The translations under genes were made by a program, and so were the position numbers. Under the pieces are notes generated by a model, which saw nothing but the letters and a program-made list of their open reading frames with translations, was not told the origin of the DNA and made no database searches. A stretch of DNA of 64,000 bases from an uncultured Verrucomicrobiota bacterium (GTDB lineage Bacteria > Verrucomicrobiota > Kiritimatiellia > CAIVKH01), in the NCBI GenBank assembly GCA_937873455.1, contig CALMYG010000043.1, forward strand, positions 1 through 64,000, written 5' to 3'. Below are positions 35,961 through 46,084 of this stretch, one piece after another. The stretch's first letter is position 1; every line of letters begins with the position of its first letter.

Positions 35961-37468
35961 GGGCGTGCGCCTCCCGGGAGTACAGCTTCCAGGTAGGCCG
36001 CCGGGTTCAAAAGTTGGGTCGCCGCCGTTCCACAGAGGTCAAGCGCCCATCCCGCCCCAAGACCCAGCGCAACCGAACACGCCGCAAGCAGCGCCACCGG
36101 CCCCATCAGCGCGATCCGCTCCCGGGTGGTCCAGGTCCACGGTGTTGCCGGCAGCGGGGAATCCGCCGGGCGAGGCTTCCAGAATGCCTCGTTCCAAATT
36201 TTGGTCATGGAAAACAAGGTCAAAAGTCCCACCCCCAGGGCGATCGCGGTAACCGCATACCGTTCCACCGCGAAACCGCTCTGGGCCAGCGACCATTTAC
36301 CGAAAAATCCGGACAACGGCGGCAAACCGGCCAGCGCCATCGCCGCGATCAGAAAACCAACGGAAAACAGCGGTTGCGCCTTGAACAATCCGCCCATCTG
36401 CTTGAGGTCGTGAATGCCGGTCTTGTGGGATACAATCCCGGCGATCAGGAACAAATTGGTTTTGGCGATGATGTTGTGCACCATATAAAAAATCGCCGCC
36501 GCGATGGCCGTCTGGGTGAACAGTCCCAACCCCATGATCATGTAGCCGATCTGGCTGATAATGTGAAATGCCAGCAACCGCCGGAAATTCATTTGCGCGG
36601 CCGCGCCAAGCACCCCGGTTACCATCGTGAAGGCGGCCAGCATCAAGATTAACTGCAAGGTGAAGGTATCCGGGGTAAATACCAGCGTGAACATGCGCAA
36701 CAGCGCATAGACACCCACCTTGGTGAGCAATCCGGCGAAAATCGCCGATACCGGCGCCGGCGGAGTGTGGTACGAAGCCGGCAGCCAGAAAAACAAGGGG
36801 AAGATCGCCGCCTTGATACCGAAGGCCACCAGGAAGAGCATGCTCACCGTGGTGATCAGACCGGGGTCCTCGGACCCGCGCAACACCAAAGCAAGATCCG
36901 CCATGTTCAGTGTCCCGGTCAACCCGTATAAAATCCCGACCGCGGCGAGAAACAGCGCCGAGGCGAGAAAGTTCAAGGCCACATATTTAATGGCGCCCTC
37001 AAGTTGCGGGCGTTCCCCGCCCAGCGCGAGCAGGACGAACGAGGCCATGAGCATGACCTCAAACCAAACGTACAAGTTGAACAGATCCCCGGTTAAAAAC
37101 GACCCGTTCACGCCCATGAGCAAAATCTGGAAAAACGCATGGTAATAATGACGTTCCCGACGCTCGTCCATGGTGACCAACCCGTACACCGCGGACAACA
37201 AACCGAGCAGACCGGACATCACCAGCATGATTGCGCTCAATACGTCCACGACCAGCGTGATACCGTAAGGCGCCGCCCAGTCGCCCATCTGCGCAACGAT
37301 CAGCGTGCCGCCCCCGACCCGAACCATCAAAACCACCGCCACCACCAGTTGAAGGAGACAACCGGCGATCGAAGCCATCCGCTGCGCCGGCAGGTTGCCG
37401 CGCATCAGGATGCACACGATACCGGTCAGCAACGGCAATAGAATGGGAAGCGCGGGCAAGGCGTTCAT
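35957..37468 (-). CDS. mrpD: Mrp cation/proton antiporter subunit D
   Basis: 503 residues with about 14 transmembrane helices, homologous to the NuoM/NuoN antiporter-like subunits of complex I. Key signs are the conserved TM5 Glu region ([13 protein letters not shown]), the TM7-8 lysine motif ([28 protein letters not shown]), and [16 protein letters not shown]. It carries one of the two proton paths of the antiporter, the other being in MrpA. Four-base overlaps join it to mrpC and mrpE. Confidence 0.95.
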   Translation of the reverse strand: MNALPALPILLPLLTGIVCILMRGNLPAQRMASIAGCLLQLVVAVVLMVRVGGGTLIVAQMGDWAAPYGITLVVDVLSAIMLVMSGLLGLLSAVYGLVTMDERRERHYYHAFFQILLMGVNGSFLTGDLFNLYVWFEVMLMASFVLLALGGERPQLEGAIKYVALNFLASALFLAAVGILYGLTGTLNMADLALVLRGSEDPGLITTVSMLFLVAFGIKAAIFPLFFWLPASYHTPPAPVSAIFAGLLTKVGVYALLRMFTLVFTPDTFTLQLILMLAAFTMVTGVLGAAAQMNFRRLLAFHIISQIGYMIMGLGLFTQTAIAAAIFYMVHNIIAKTNLFLIAGIVSHKTGIHDLKQMGGLFKAQPLFSVGFLIAAMALAGLPPLSGFFGKWSLAQSGFAVERYAVTAIALGVGLLTLFSMTKIWNEAFWKPRPADSPLPATPWTWTTRERIALMGPVALLAACSVALGLGAGWALDLCGTAATQLLNPAAYLEAVLPGGARP

Positions 37469-37815
37469 GCGTCGGTGCTCCGCAGCTTTTCCATGTCATC
37501 GGTTTCCGTTTCCTGGTGGGTGCGCAACAGCAGCACCAGGGCGAACGCCAGCAGCGCGAAGCTGATCACGATGGCGGTCAGGATCAGCGCCTGGGGGAGG
37601 GGGTCGGCAATAAGCCCGGCTGGCGCATCGCTTCCTTCTGGAATAATCGGCGCGCGGCCGCCGCTCAACCCGCCAGCGGTAAAAATCAACAGGTTGGCCC
37701 CGTGGCTGAGCAGGGCCAGGCCGATGATGAACCGGGCGATGCTTCGCCGCATCATGAGGTACAATCCGGAGGCGTAGAGCACGCCGATGGCGATGGCCAG
37801 CATCAATTCGGTCAT
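37465..37815 (-). CDS. mrpC: Mrp cation/proton antiporter subunit C
   Basis: 116 residues, three transmembrane helices, homologous to NuoK. Motifs: [26 protein letters not shown] and [17 protein letters not shown]. It overlaps mrpB and mrpD by four bases each. Confidence 0.93.
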   Translation of the reverse strand: MTELMLAIAIGVLYASGLYLMMRRSIARFIIGLALLSHGANLLIFTAGGLSGGRAPIIPEGSDAPAGLIADPLPQALILTAIVISFALLAFALVLLLRTHQETETDDMEKLRSTDA

Positions 37816-38240
37816 GACGCCTCGTCCTCCCCCTCGGCCAAGGCAAATAAAATGGTGACGGTTACCCCCAAGACAACCAGATAGACCCCGACATCAAAAA
37901 GCAACGGGGTGCCCGCCTTCACGATCCAGGTCTCGGTGATGGTCCATTTGCCCCACCGTGCGGTTAAAAACGGGCGGCCCGCCGCCAAACCGGCCAACCC
38001 GCTCAACAGCGCGAGCAACAGGCCCCACGCGGTCAGACGGGCGCTGTCCACCCGGAGCAATCCCCGCGCCGCCTTCACGTCAAAGGCCAATGCGTACAAC
38101 ACATAGGCGCTGGCCGCGGCCAACCCGCCGACAAACCCGCCACCCGGATCGTTGTGGCCGCGAAACAGCACATAGATGGAAAACAGGAGGATCAGCGGAA
38201 ACAAGTAACGCGCCGCCGTACGTAAAATCAGCGACGTCAT
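37812..38240 (-). CDS. mrpB: Mrp cation/proton antiporter subunit B
   Basis: 142 residues, four transmembrane helices, with the MrpB signature [13 protein letters not shown]. It overlaps mrpA and mrpC by four bases. MrpB resembles the C-terminal end of MrpA and the MbhF subunit. Confidence 0.93.
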   Translation of the reverse strand: MTSLILRTAARYLFPLILLFSIYVLFRGHNDPGGGFVGGLAAASAYVLYALAFDVKAARGLLRVDSARLTAWGLLLALLSGLAGLAAGRPFLTARWGKWTITETWIVKAGTPLLFDVGVYLVVLGVTVTILFALAEGEDEAS

Positions 38241-40534
38241 GATTCCCCGCCTCCATTTTTTGTGCGCAATTTCAACAAGGCCAATGCCCCCAGGCCGGCC
38301 ACCGCGAGCACGGTGATTTCACCCAGCGTATCCAACGCACGGTAGTCCACGAGAATCACGTTCACGATGTTTCTTCCGTGGCCGAGCGGAACACTGGTCG
38401 CCGCAAAATAATCCGAAATCGGCTCGCCCACGCTGACGCCGGTCGCCAGCAACACCAACAGCGTCATCACCACGCCGGCAAAAATCGACACCAGTAAATC
38501 GCGGGCGCGGCCACGCCAGGTCGACCGTCGGGTGAACGCCGGCAGGTAATAGAACGCGGAAACGAGAAGCACGACACTGAGGGTTTCGATCACCAATTGC
38601 GTCATCGCCAGGTCGGGCGCGCCGAATAAAACAAAAACCAGGGCGATGGAAAATCCAACCACGCCCATCGCGGCCACCGCGCCCAGCCGCGACGCCGATA
38701 CCGCCGCGGCAATCGACGCCACCACGATCAACGCGCACAAGATAAACATGGGCAGGGTTAGCGGAGTCCGGTCGCGCAACTGCAGGGAAAGTTCCGAGCG
38801 GGCAAAGCTCACCGCGAACAAGGCGATTACGGTCAGCAGAATGATCATCAGGTACCGGCGAAGGGAACCGCTCTGTAGCGCCTTGGTCTGCCATTTGGCC
38901 AGACTCAACAAGCCGCGGAGTGCGCCATCATAACCCCGGTCCGGACCCAGGCGAGCCAACCCGGCCATTCGATTCCCCAGCCCGGCCAACCGGGGCGAAA
39001 CCAACACGACAATTCCCCCCAACGCCAGCGTGGCCAGGCTGGCCATTAATTCGCGATTAAAACCGTGCCAGACGTGCAGGTGCATATCAACCGGGGCGAA
39101 TGCGGTTGCGGATGCCGCCGCGCCGGCCAATGCATCCGCGGTCCAGCCGGGAAACAAGCCCCCGGCCACCGTGATGACGCCCAGCAACACCGGCCCCAAG
39201 GTCATCGTCCATGGCGGCTCATGCGCATGCTTGGGCGTCTCCCGGTAGCGCGCCCAAAACGGTCGAATGCCGGTTTGCACCGCCACCAGCAGAAAAAATG
39301 CCCCGGAGACCACGGCGACCACCGGCAACCAGCCGTGTTGGAAAAGAACCGCGTACTGCAGTTCTTTACTGATAAAACCGAAGGCCGACGGAACACCGGC
39401 CATGGAAAGCGCGGCCACCAGCGCCGTCGCCCCGGTGATCGGCATGTAGCGGAACAAACCGCCCAGCTTCGTGACATTCTTTTCGCCGGTTTCGTGGTCG
39501 ATCGAACCGGCGACCAGAAAAAGCGCCGCCTTGTAGCAGGCATGGGCCATCAGGAAAACCATCGCCGCTTCGACTGCCGCCTCGGTGCCGATTCCCAACA
39601 GCATCACCAGCGCGCCCAACGCCGCCACCGTCGTATAGGCCAGCAACCGTTTCAGGTACACCTGCCCGGCCGCCATCACCGCTCCGGTCAGTAAGGTCAG
39701 CGCACCGAAACCGGTCAATGTCAGCGTCCAGGCCTCCGTGCCGCCGAGCGCGGGATGCAGGCGGGCCAACAGGTAAACGCCCGCCTTCACCATCGTCGAA
39801 GAATGCAGGTACGCGCTGGCCGGGGTGGGGGCGGCCATGGCATTCGGCAGCCAGAAATGAAACGGCGCCTGGGCCGATTTGGTAAACGCGCCGACCAGTA
39901 CCAACCCCAGCATAACCGGATAGTGCGGGTGATCAACCAAGAGATCACGGGAGGCCACCACCGCGCTCAGGGAAAACGTGCCGACGGCCCGGCCGATCAG
40001 CAACACCCCGGCGAGTAAAAACAAACCGCCCATCACGGTTACCAGCATCGCCTGCAAGGCCGCGCGGCGTGAAGCCTCCTCATCGTGGTTAAACCCGATC
40101 AATAGAAACGAGGTGAAACTGGTCAATTCCCAGAATATGAACAGCAGGATCAGGTTGTCCGCGGTCACCACGCCCAACATCGACGCCATGAACATCAGCG
40201 TGTACATCACAAAGCGGTGCTGTCGGGGATCGCCATGCAGGTAACCGTGGGTGTACAGGACCACCAATGTTCCGATACCACTGATCATCAACGCAAACAG
40301 CAGCGACAAACCGTCCAGGCGGAATGCAAGGTCCAGCCCCAGCGTCGGCATCCACGGGAGGTAGGCCGTGATGACGTCGCCGGAGGTGACCCCGACGAAG
40401 CCGGAGGCCAGCCACAGCGTAGCCGCCAGCGGACACAATGCCGCCACCAGCGACGCCTTGTCGCCGATCCGGCGGTGAAGCCAGGGCAACAGCGCCGCCA
40501 CAACAAAGCCGCTGAAAACCATCGCCAGCATCAC
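38237..40534 (-). CDS. mrpA: Mrp cation/proton antiporter subunit A
   Basis: 765 residues; GTG start, with an ATG as the second codon. The N-terminal ~500 residues are a NuoL-type antiporter domain ([70 protein letters not shown]). The C-terminal ~250 residues are the MrpA-specific part ([42 protein letters not shown]). This is the full-length fused form, first gene of a seven-gene operon with four-base overlaps throughout. The complex exchanges cytoplasmic Na+ (or other monovalent cations) for external protons. Confidence 0.95.
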   Translation of the reverse strand: MMLAMVFSGFVVAALLPWLHRRIGDKASLVAALCPLAATLWLASGFVGVTSGDVITAYLPWMPTLGLDLAFRLDGLSLLFALMISGIGTLVVLYTHGYLHGDPRQHRFVMYTLMFMASMLGVVTADNLILLFIFWELTSFTSFLLIGFNHDEEASRRAALQAMLVTVMGGLFLLAGVLLIGRAVGTFSLSAVVASRDLLVDHPHYPVMLGLVLVGAFTKSAQAPFHFWLPNAMAAPTPASAYLHSSTMVKAGVYLLARLHPALGGTEAWTLTLTGFGALTLLTGAVMAAGQVYLKRLLAYTTVAALGALVMLLGIGTEAAVEAAMVFLMAHACYKAALFLVAGSIDHETGEKNVTKLGGLFRYMPITGATALVAALSMAGVPSAFGFISKELQYAVLFQHGWLPVVAVVSGAFFLLVAVQTGIRPFWARYRETPKHAHEPPWTMTLGPVLLGVITVAGGLFPGWTADALAGAAASATAFAPVDMHLHVWHGFNRELMASLATLALGGIVVLVSPRLAGLGNRMAGLARLGPDRGYDGALRGLLSLAKWQTKALQSGSLRRYLMIILLTVIALFAVSFARSELSLQLRDRTPLTLPMFILCALIVVASIAAAVSASRLGAVAAMGVVGFSIALVFVLFGAPDLAMTQLVIETLSVVLLVSAFYYLPAFTRRSTWRGRARDLLVSIFAGVVMTLLVLLATGVSVGEPISDYFAATSVPLGHGRNIVNVILVDYRALDTLGEITVLAVAGLGALALLKLRTKNGGGES

Positions 40535-40644
40535 GAGCTTACCGCCTTAACGTTGGAACAATTGTATACCATCGCGCGCACCCTACATAAAATCGCCCTC
40601 CGGCTCAACCGGAATAGAAAGAAGGCAAAAGTACCGGCGACGGG

Positions 40645-40673
40645 TTGACAGCGCATGCCGAATTTCGTAGTGT
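40645..40673 (+). promoter_or_regulatory. Promoter of tRNA-Val
   Basis: TTGACA (40645-40650), a 17-base spacer and TAGTGT (40668-40673), ending 15 bases before the tRNA. It is a good match to a sigma-70 type promoter. Confidence 0.7.
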
Positions 40674-40688
40674 GCCGATCCTTCTTGA

Positions 40689-40765
<77 letters not shown>

Positions 40766-40802
40766 GACTTCGTCCACCGCATACCCCCCCGATTGAAAGC
40801 TG

Positions 40803-41366
40803 TTAATCGGCGGGCGGTTTCTCGAAATAAATATCGTCGATGTAGCCGTGCTCGAAGTGCCATTTCTTTTGCCCCCCAGCGACGACCCAAAGCTCAATCT
40901 GCGCCTCGCTGCCGAGGTATTCGGACAAGTCGTACGTAGAACGGGTCCATCGCGAGCCATCCAACACCACCGCGCCAATCGACTCGCCGTTCACCCGGCA
41001 GTCGAGGATGCAATCACCGTTCACATTTCCCGAAGCTTCTACGACCAAAATCGGACGACTGAGGGGCACGGTTCCGATAAAGGTGAGCCGGGCAGGCTCC
41101 AGCGGGGTTATGGGGTGCAGTTCAAGGATGCCAGATCTTGGATGGACGGGGTCATAATGTGGGCGGTTTACAAATTTTCCAGGCAGCATTTGACCTGCGT
41201 ACCAATGACGATCGAATTGGGATGACGGAACTCCGCCCTCGCCCCAAGTCGTCACGAGCGCCCATTGTGTCGTCCATGGCTCTTGTTTCTTGCTGTTGAG
41301 GGTGGCGCACGACGTGATCGTCATGGTTGCAAGAAGTGCAACGATCAGGTGACGGAAACGGTTCAT
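40803..41366 (-). CDS. Lipoprotein with beta-sandwich domain
   Basis: 187 residues with a lipoprotein signal ending ITSC (about Cys20); AGGAG stands seven bases before the ATG. The mature part is beta-rich (LTFIGTVPLSRPILVVEASGNVNGDCILDCRVNGESIG...STYDLSEYLGSEAQIELWVVAGG), a jelly-roll pattern like carbohydrate-binding or NPCBM-type modules. The HFEHGYIDDIYFEK ending fits the last strand. It lies 58 bases downstream of the RCC1 gene on the same strand. Specific ligand unknown. Confidence 0.75.
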   Translation of the reverse strand: MNRFRHLIVALLATMTITSCATLNSKKQEPWTTQWALVTTWGEGGVPSSQFDRHWYAGQMLPGKFVNRPHYDPVHPRSGILELHPITPLEPARLTFIGTVPLSRPILVVEASGNVNGDCILDCRVNGESIGAVVLDGSRWTRSTYDLSEYLGSEAQIELWVVAGGQKKWHFEHGYIDDIYFEKPPAD

Positions 41367-41424
41367 GTCATTCTCCTTTATTTCCCAACGTACTCATCGT
41401 TTGGACGCGGTTGGCCATCAAGGT

Positions 41425-42528
41425 TTATTCCCTAAATACGCGATAAAACATGGTCTGTTTATTATCCGGCGGCAGAAGGTGGAGCGTGGTCAATGAATCG
41501 CTACCCGTCCAGAATGGCAATACGGTTTCCCATCTGGCCAGATCGGAAGAAGCCATCATCGTATAGCGAACCGAGCGCTCGGAAGTGATCTGCATGCCGA
41601 TGATGGGGCTGTCTTCACCCACGGAAACCTCTGCTATGGCATGTTCCTGTTGAAAGGGGATCTTCCATGTAAAATCCGGCACATTGGTTTGACCTCCGCT
41701 GTTTCCGCCCCAGCACACGAGTTGACCCTCAGCGGTCAAGGCCATGCTATGAAAGCCGCCAGCCGCTATCGCGACGACGTTGGAAAGTCCGGGCGGAACG
41801 TTGCATTGTCCATTAACATTCAATCCCCAAGCACGCACGGTTCCGTTCATTAAAAGGGCGAGATAGTGCTGATAATTACCGGCTATGGCGATAATGCCCG
41901 TCGTGACCGGCGGCGATGGCACATCGCCCCAATAGGTGATAACACCATTATCACGTAGCGCAAGGCTTCCATAATGACCGGCAGCAATGGCGACCACATT
42001 GGAAAGACCTGCAGGTACATTGACCGCGCCCTTCAAGGTGTCACCCCAAGCCGTGACGCGACCATCAGCTCCCAAGGCGAGGCTGTGCTCAGGTGCGGCG
42101 GCAATGGCAATCACGTTGGATAAGGATGGGGGCGGAGTCGCCTTTCCCTGCCTGTTTCCACCCCAGCCAACGACAACACCTTGCTGCGTCAACGCCAGGC
42201 TGTGCTCGCTTCCTGCGGCAATGGCGACCACATTGGAAAGCGTAGGCGGGATGGCGATCTGATTGGTATAATTATTTCCCCAACCGAAAACCCTGCCATC
42301 GTCACGGAGGCCCAGGCAGAAAACATTTCCGGCAGAACCGCTAAGCGCGACACAATTTGTCAGTTCAGGCGGCACATTGAGTGCATTGACGATATCCCAA
42401 CCCCATGCCTTTACGCTGCCATCTTCAGCAATGGCATAACTCTGGTTGGATGCGCCGTCGATGGTAAATCCGGTTGATATGTGCCCGGTCAGCAGCAGAA
42501 ACGTTGCGATCGCAAAAAGTGATCTCAC
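41425..42528 (-). CDS. Exported RCC1-repeat protein
   Basis: 367 residues: a signal peptide (about 1-21), then six or seven RCC1-type propeller repeats of about 48 residues (NVVAIAAGSEHSLALTQQGVVVGWG and similar), then a C-terminal beta domain (about 290-367: ISSERSVRYTMMASSDLARWETV-like pattern) seen in secreted PVC proteins. RCC1 propellers mediate protein contacts; no enzymatic motif is present. Probably in an operon with the downstream lipoprotein. Confidence 0.82.
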   Translation of the reverse strand: MRSLFAIATFLLLTGHISTGFTIDGASNQSYAIAEDGSVKAWGWDIVNALNVPPELTNCVALSGSAGNVFCLGLRDDGRVFGWGNNYTNQIAIPPTLSNVVAIAAGSEHSLALTQQGVVVGWGGNRQGKATPPPSLSNVIAIAAAPEHSLALGADGRVTAWGDTLKGAVNVPAGLSNVVAIAAGHYGSLALRDNGVITYWGDVPSPPVTTGIIAIAGNYQHYLALLMNGTVRAWGLNVNGQCNVPPGLSNVVAIAAGGFHSMALTAEGQLVCWGGNSGGQTNVPDFTWKIPFQQEHAIAEVSVGEDSPIIGMQITSERSVRYTMMASSDLARWETVLPFWTGSDSLTTLHLLPPDNKQTMFYRVFRE

Positions 42529-42815
42529 GTATGTCCCTTAAGCGCGGTTAAAAGAAGATTCAAGCTTAATGTCAATCTCACAAGGGCGCATCCCAGATTC
42601 CTTGACTGATGCATTTCGTTTACCATCCATGCCATCAGGGGACTTTAGAGGGGATTGTGAAAAGAGCCCGCCTTCTTTTTATGCAACGCAGGCGCATGTG
42701 CTACCGCGGGAAGCCGTCGGGCAGACCCGCGAACGCGGGTCCGGGGAGTCGGTTGAACCAGCGGGCCGAGCCGGTCGTCGGCGACCGGCGGTCAGCAAGG
42801 CGGAGCGGGGGACGC
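42529..42815. other. Repeat-bearing intergenic region
   Basis: About 290 bp without a gene. It holds dispersed repeat copy B (42583-42631) and a second repeat (about 42678-42714, ending CTACCGCGGGAAGCC) that recurs at 60221-60257. It also holds a hairpin GACCCGCG-AA-CGCGGGTC near 42725. These are shared with other intergenic regions of this window. Confidence 0.6.
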
Positions 42816-44591
42816 TTACTGCGCGAGCCAGAACAGGATCAGGGCGACCGCCCCGGCAGCGAGGCCGCTGATACTCCAAACGGATAGCGCCTGCTCGCCT
42901 TGCGCCAAGGCGCGGGACACCGGTTGCATGAATCGGCGGAAGCCATCGGCAATTCCACTGGTTGCGGCCGCCGCCCCGGTCTGTGTGCGCGGGCGAAACG
43001 CGGCTCCAATAACCCGGCCGGTGGCGGCATAAAGCCTATACAAGTCGCCGGCCGGAATGATCGGCGTTTCCCCGTTCAACCACCGGCGAACCAGGCCGTA
43101 ACCCGCCGCGCCAATCACCATGGGAATTACGCCTTTCAAGGCGGCGAACGGCAACGATCCGAGGTGGGCGTGATCAAATACACCCAAGGCGACAATCAGC
43201 GGTCCGACGATGATACCCGTCAACAGTACAAGCCAGGGTTGCCAAACGCCCACGGGCGACGCGTGGTGTTCGTCATAGGCAATGGTTCTCAACGTGAAGA
43301 GGTACCGCAACATCAGCAAGGTGGTGCCCGCCGCCGCGAAGGTCAACAAGGTGATGATCGTCGCCTCCGAGGGCAGTCCGGCCCGTCCGACCGCATCCTT
43401 CAGCGCCGCCTTGGCCAGTGCGCCGCTGGTGAACGGGGCGCCAATCAAGGCGAGCGCTGCGAAACTATTGCCCGACCAAAACACCACCCGTTCCCATCCG
43501 GTTAAGTTCCGCACGGATTTAAGACCTACGCTGAGAAACAGCAGGCATTTGGCAAAGGCGTGATGACTGGCATATAAAACGATGGCCGGAATCAACGCGG
43601 TCACCAGGTAGGGCGCGGTGAGCGCAATGCCGATACCGGTGGTCATGAGTCCCATTTGGCTGACGCTGGAGTACGCCAGCACCGCCTTCGGGTGCGTTTG
43701 CAGGCAGCCGATCACCGCGGCCAAATAGGCTCCGGCCAATCCGAGCGTGATCATCAAACCACCCAGGACCGGGAAAGCATCCAAGCCCAGCGGCAACAGA
43801 TGCATCCAGCCGATCAAGCCGGCTTTAATCATCGCACCGCTAAGTACCGCGCTGGCCGGGGTGGGCGCAACCGGATGGGCCATCGGCAGCCACACGTGCA
43901 AACCAAGCAGCCCCGCTTTTACGCCGAATCCGGCAATAAAGAGACCGGCGACCCACGGATCGCTGGCACGAAAATGTTCCAAGGTTTGGAAGTTTTCCAG
44001 CCCGGAAGTTCCAAGGTTTGGAAAAATGGCCAGAACCAAACCGGCGAATTGGAGGACTTCGCCGAGCACGGCCATGCCCAGATATACGCGGCCGGCGACC
44101 ATGGAGGCGGGGCGACCGTCATGAATGACCAGGCCGTACGACATGAAACTCATCACGGCAAAGCAGGTGAAAAACATCGCGGGATCGCGGGCGAGAATCA
44201 GGCCGAAATTTCCGGCCATTGCGCCGAGAAAAAAACCGCCGTACCGTCCGCGGCGTTCATCGTGGGCGAGGTAATAGCGCCCGAACCATCCGGCGCAGCA
44301 CCACAACAACGCGGTGAAAAACAACCAGGGGGCGTTGCCAAGGTCCAAGGCAAACCGTGCGCCCAGCACCAGCGCGGATACGTTAAGCTCGATCGCGCCA
44401 AAGGGTGAATCCGGAAAGAATAGCGCCCAGAGCGCGGCGGGTATCGCCGGGAGCGCGGCAATGGGCGCAAGCCCGAAGATGCGGTCGGCCATTCCCGGAA
44501 CCAAGGCGATGACCAGTAACAGCACGGGCAACAGGAGTACCGTCGCCAGCAGGATCTGGCCGGGATCAAGCGTCGAAAGCATCGCGCTCAT
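42816..44591 (-). CDS. MrpD/HyfB-like antiporter subunit (third large subunit)
   Basis: About 591 residues from MSAMLSTLDPGQ; the frame extends upstream to 44750 but that lies inside the preceding gene, and ATG overlaps its stop as TGATG. It has 14-16 transmembrane helices, with FGVKAGLLGLHVWLPMAHPVAPTPASAVLSGAMIKAGLIG (channel lysine and proline turn) and VLAYSSVSQMGLM. It belongs with NuoL/M/N, HyfB and MrpD. In-frame, about residues 190-205 (FPNLGTSGLENFQTLEHF) are encoded by a composite palindrome and look inserted in an interhelix loop. It is the last gene of the second Mrp-like operon. Confidence 0.87.
   Translation of the reverse strand: MSAMLSTLDPGQILLATVLLLPVLLLVIALVPGMADRIFGLAPIAALPAIPAALWALFFPDSPFGAIELNVSALVLGARFALDLGNAPWLFFTALLWCCAGWFGRYYLAHDERRGRYGGFFLGAMAGNFGLILARDPAMFFTCFAVMSFMSYGLVIHDGRPASMVAGRVYLGMAVLGEVLQFAGLVLAIFPNLGTSGLENFQTLEHFRASDPWVAGLFIAGFGVKAGLLGLHVWLPMAHPVAPTPASAVLSGAMIKAGLIGWMHLLPLGLDAFPVLGGLMITLGLAGAYLAAVIGCLQTHPKAVLAYSSVSQMGLMTTGIGIALTAPYLVTALIPAIVLYASHHAFAKCLLFLSVGLKSVRNLTGWERVVFWSGNSFAALALIGAPFTSGALAKAALKDAVGRAGLPSEATIITLLTFAAAGTTLLMLRYLFTLRTIAYDEHHASPVGVWQPWLVLLTGIIVGPLIVALGVFDHAHLGSLPFAALKGVIPMVIGAAGYGLVRRWLNGETPIIPAGDLYRLYAATGRVIGAAFRPRTQTGAAAATSGIADGFRRFMQPVSRALAQGEQALSVWSISGLAAGAVALILFWLAQ
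43977..44023. repeat. Composite palindrome (15-17-15) inside a coding gene
   Basis: TTCCAAGGTTTGGAA twice (43977-43991 and 44009-44023) separated by 17 bases, the same layout as at 10862-10908. It lies in frame in the leftward antiporter gene and encodes part of NLGTSGLENFQTLE. It resembles palindromic elements known to insert into genes in some bacteria. Confidence 0.78.
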
Positions 44592-46084
44592 CAATATTCC
44601 CTCCCGGTGATCAGCAGCGCCCACTGGAGCGGGCTGTAATCCGATCCGGCAAACAAGCCGACCAGCACGGTGAGCAGCGCGGTGACCACCGGGGGTATGA
44701 CCAACCACCACGAAGCTTCCAGCCAGCCGCGGGCATGACGTTCTTCCCAAACCCGGTCCGGCCGCTCAAACCATGCCACCCGCAGGATGGGGAGAAAGTA
44801 AGCCGCGTTTAACAGGCTGCTTGCCGCAAGCACCAGCAGCACCCAGTTGTTTCCGGATTCCACCGCGCCCAGACCGAGGTACCACTTGCTGATAAAACCG
44901 GCAAGCGGGGGAACGCCGATCATGCCGAGCGCGGCGATGGAAAAAGCGCCCATGGTCAAGGGCATGCGCCGGCCAACGCCCTTGAGCTCGCTGATTTTGT
45001 GCAGATGCAGCGTCTCGGCAATATTCCCGGCGGCGAAGAACATGGTGATTTTCATCACGCCTTGATGCACCAGATGCACGAGTCCGCCAACCGTGCCGAG
45101 CGGCCCGAACAAGGTAATGCCGAGCAAAATGTAGGAAACCTGACTGACCGTGGAAAAGGCCAGTCGTTTCTTGAAGTCATCCTGCACCAAGGCCCGCGCC
45201 GAACCGTACAAAATGGTGAACGAGGCCATGATCATAAACGGGGTCAACACCTGCAGCGTCTCGGCGAATTCGATGCCGAAGACGTCATACACGATGCGCA
45301 CCATGCCGAACGCGCCCGCCTTCACCACCGCCACCGCATGCAACAAGGCGCTGACCGGGGCTGGCGCCACCATCGCCGATGGCAACCACGCATGCAGCGG
45401 GAACAACGCCGCTTTTACCCCCGCCCCGAGCATGAACAGGAAAAAGATGATGACCAGGGAACCGTGGGTCGACGACGGCAACGCGGACAAAACGCCGGTT
45501 TCGGTGAAGTCAAAAGCGCCGGCAATCGAATACAACCAAACCATGCCGACCAAAAACAGCGCGCTGCCGCCCAAGGTGTAGGCCAGGTAAAGGGTGCCGG
45601 CTTTGATCGATTTCTCGTTGCCCCGATGCACCACCAGCGGATAGGTGGTCAACGTGAGCATTTCGTAAAACAGAAAAAAGGTTACCAGATTGCCGGCGAG
45701 CGAGACGCCCATGGTCGCGGTTACACAAAAGCTGAAATAACCGAAAAACCGGCGGCGAAAGGGCGAGTTTTCAAGGTAACCAATGGCGTAGATGGTCGTC
45801 AACAACCACAAGCCCGCCGACAAGGTGGAAAACAGAACCGTCATGCCGTCGGCGCGCAGCACAAGATCAAAGCCGGGTAAAAACGGGATGCGGGTTTGAT
45901 ACTCGTGGCCATGAAACACGCCCCATAACATCATCGCAACCAGTCCCATTTTTGCGACCGCCCCGATGAGGTTCAGTGCGGTACGCGCGGCGACCCGGTG
46001 TTCGCCGAGCGCCAGGATGATCACCCCGGTGACGAACGACGTCAGCAATACCAACAAGGGAATCCAGGCATCCAGGCTGGTCAC
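44591..46084 (-). CDS. MrpD/NuoL-like antiporter subunit (second large subunit)
   Basis: 497 residues from a GTG that overlaps the upstream stop (GTGA); the longer frame to 46366 is inside the neighbour. About 14 transmembrane helices, with RRFFGYFSFCVTATMGVSLAGNLVTFFLFYEMLTLTTYPLVVH (TM5 Glu), GAGVKAALFPLHAWLPSAMVAPAPVSALLHAVAVVKAG and KKRLAFSTVSQVSYILLG. It is the NuoL/MrpA-N-like proton-path subunit of the second Mrp-like complex. Confidence 0.9.
   Translation of the reverse strand: MTSLDAWIPLLVLLTSFVTGVIILALGEHRVAARTALNLIGAVAKMGLVAMMLWGVFHGHEYQTRIPFLPGFDLVLRADGMTVLFSTLSAGLWLLTTIYAIGYLENSPFRRRFFGYFSFCVTATMGVSLAGNLVTFFLFYEMLTLTTYPLVVHRGNEKSIKAGTLYLAYTLGGSALFLVGMVWLYSIAGAFDFTETGVLSALPSSTHGSLVIIFFLFMLGAGVKAALFPLHAWLPSAMVAPAPVSALLHAVAVVKAGAFGMVRIVYDVFGIEFAETLQVLTPFMIMASFTILYGSARALVQDDFKKRLAFSTVSQVSYILLGITLFGPLGTVGGLVHLVHQGVMKITMFFAAGNIAETLHLHKISELKGVGRRMPLTMGAFSIAALGMIGVPPLAGFISKWYLGLGAVESGNNWVLLVLAASSLLNAAYFLPILRVAWFERPDRVWEERHARGWLEASWWLVIPPVVTALLTVLVGLFAGSDYSPLQWALLITGREY

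Noticed and set aside
40221-40560. Small rightward frames over the mrpA start
   Set aside because: Antisense to a conserved antiporter gene and without any domain.
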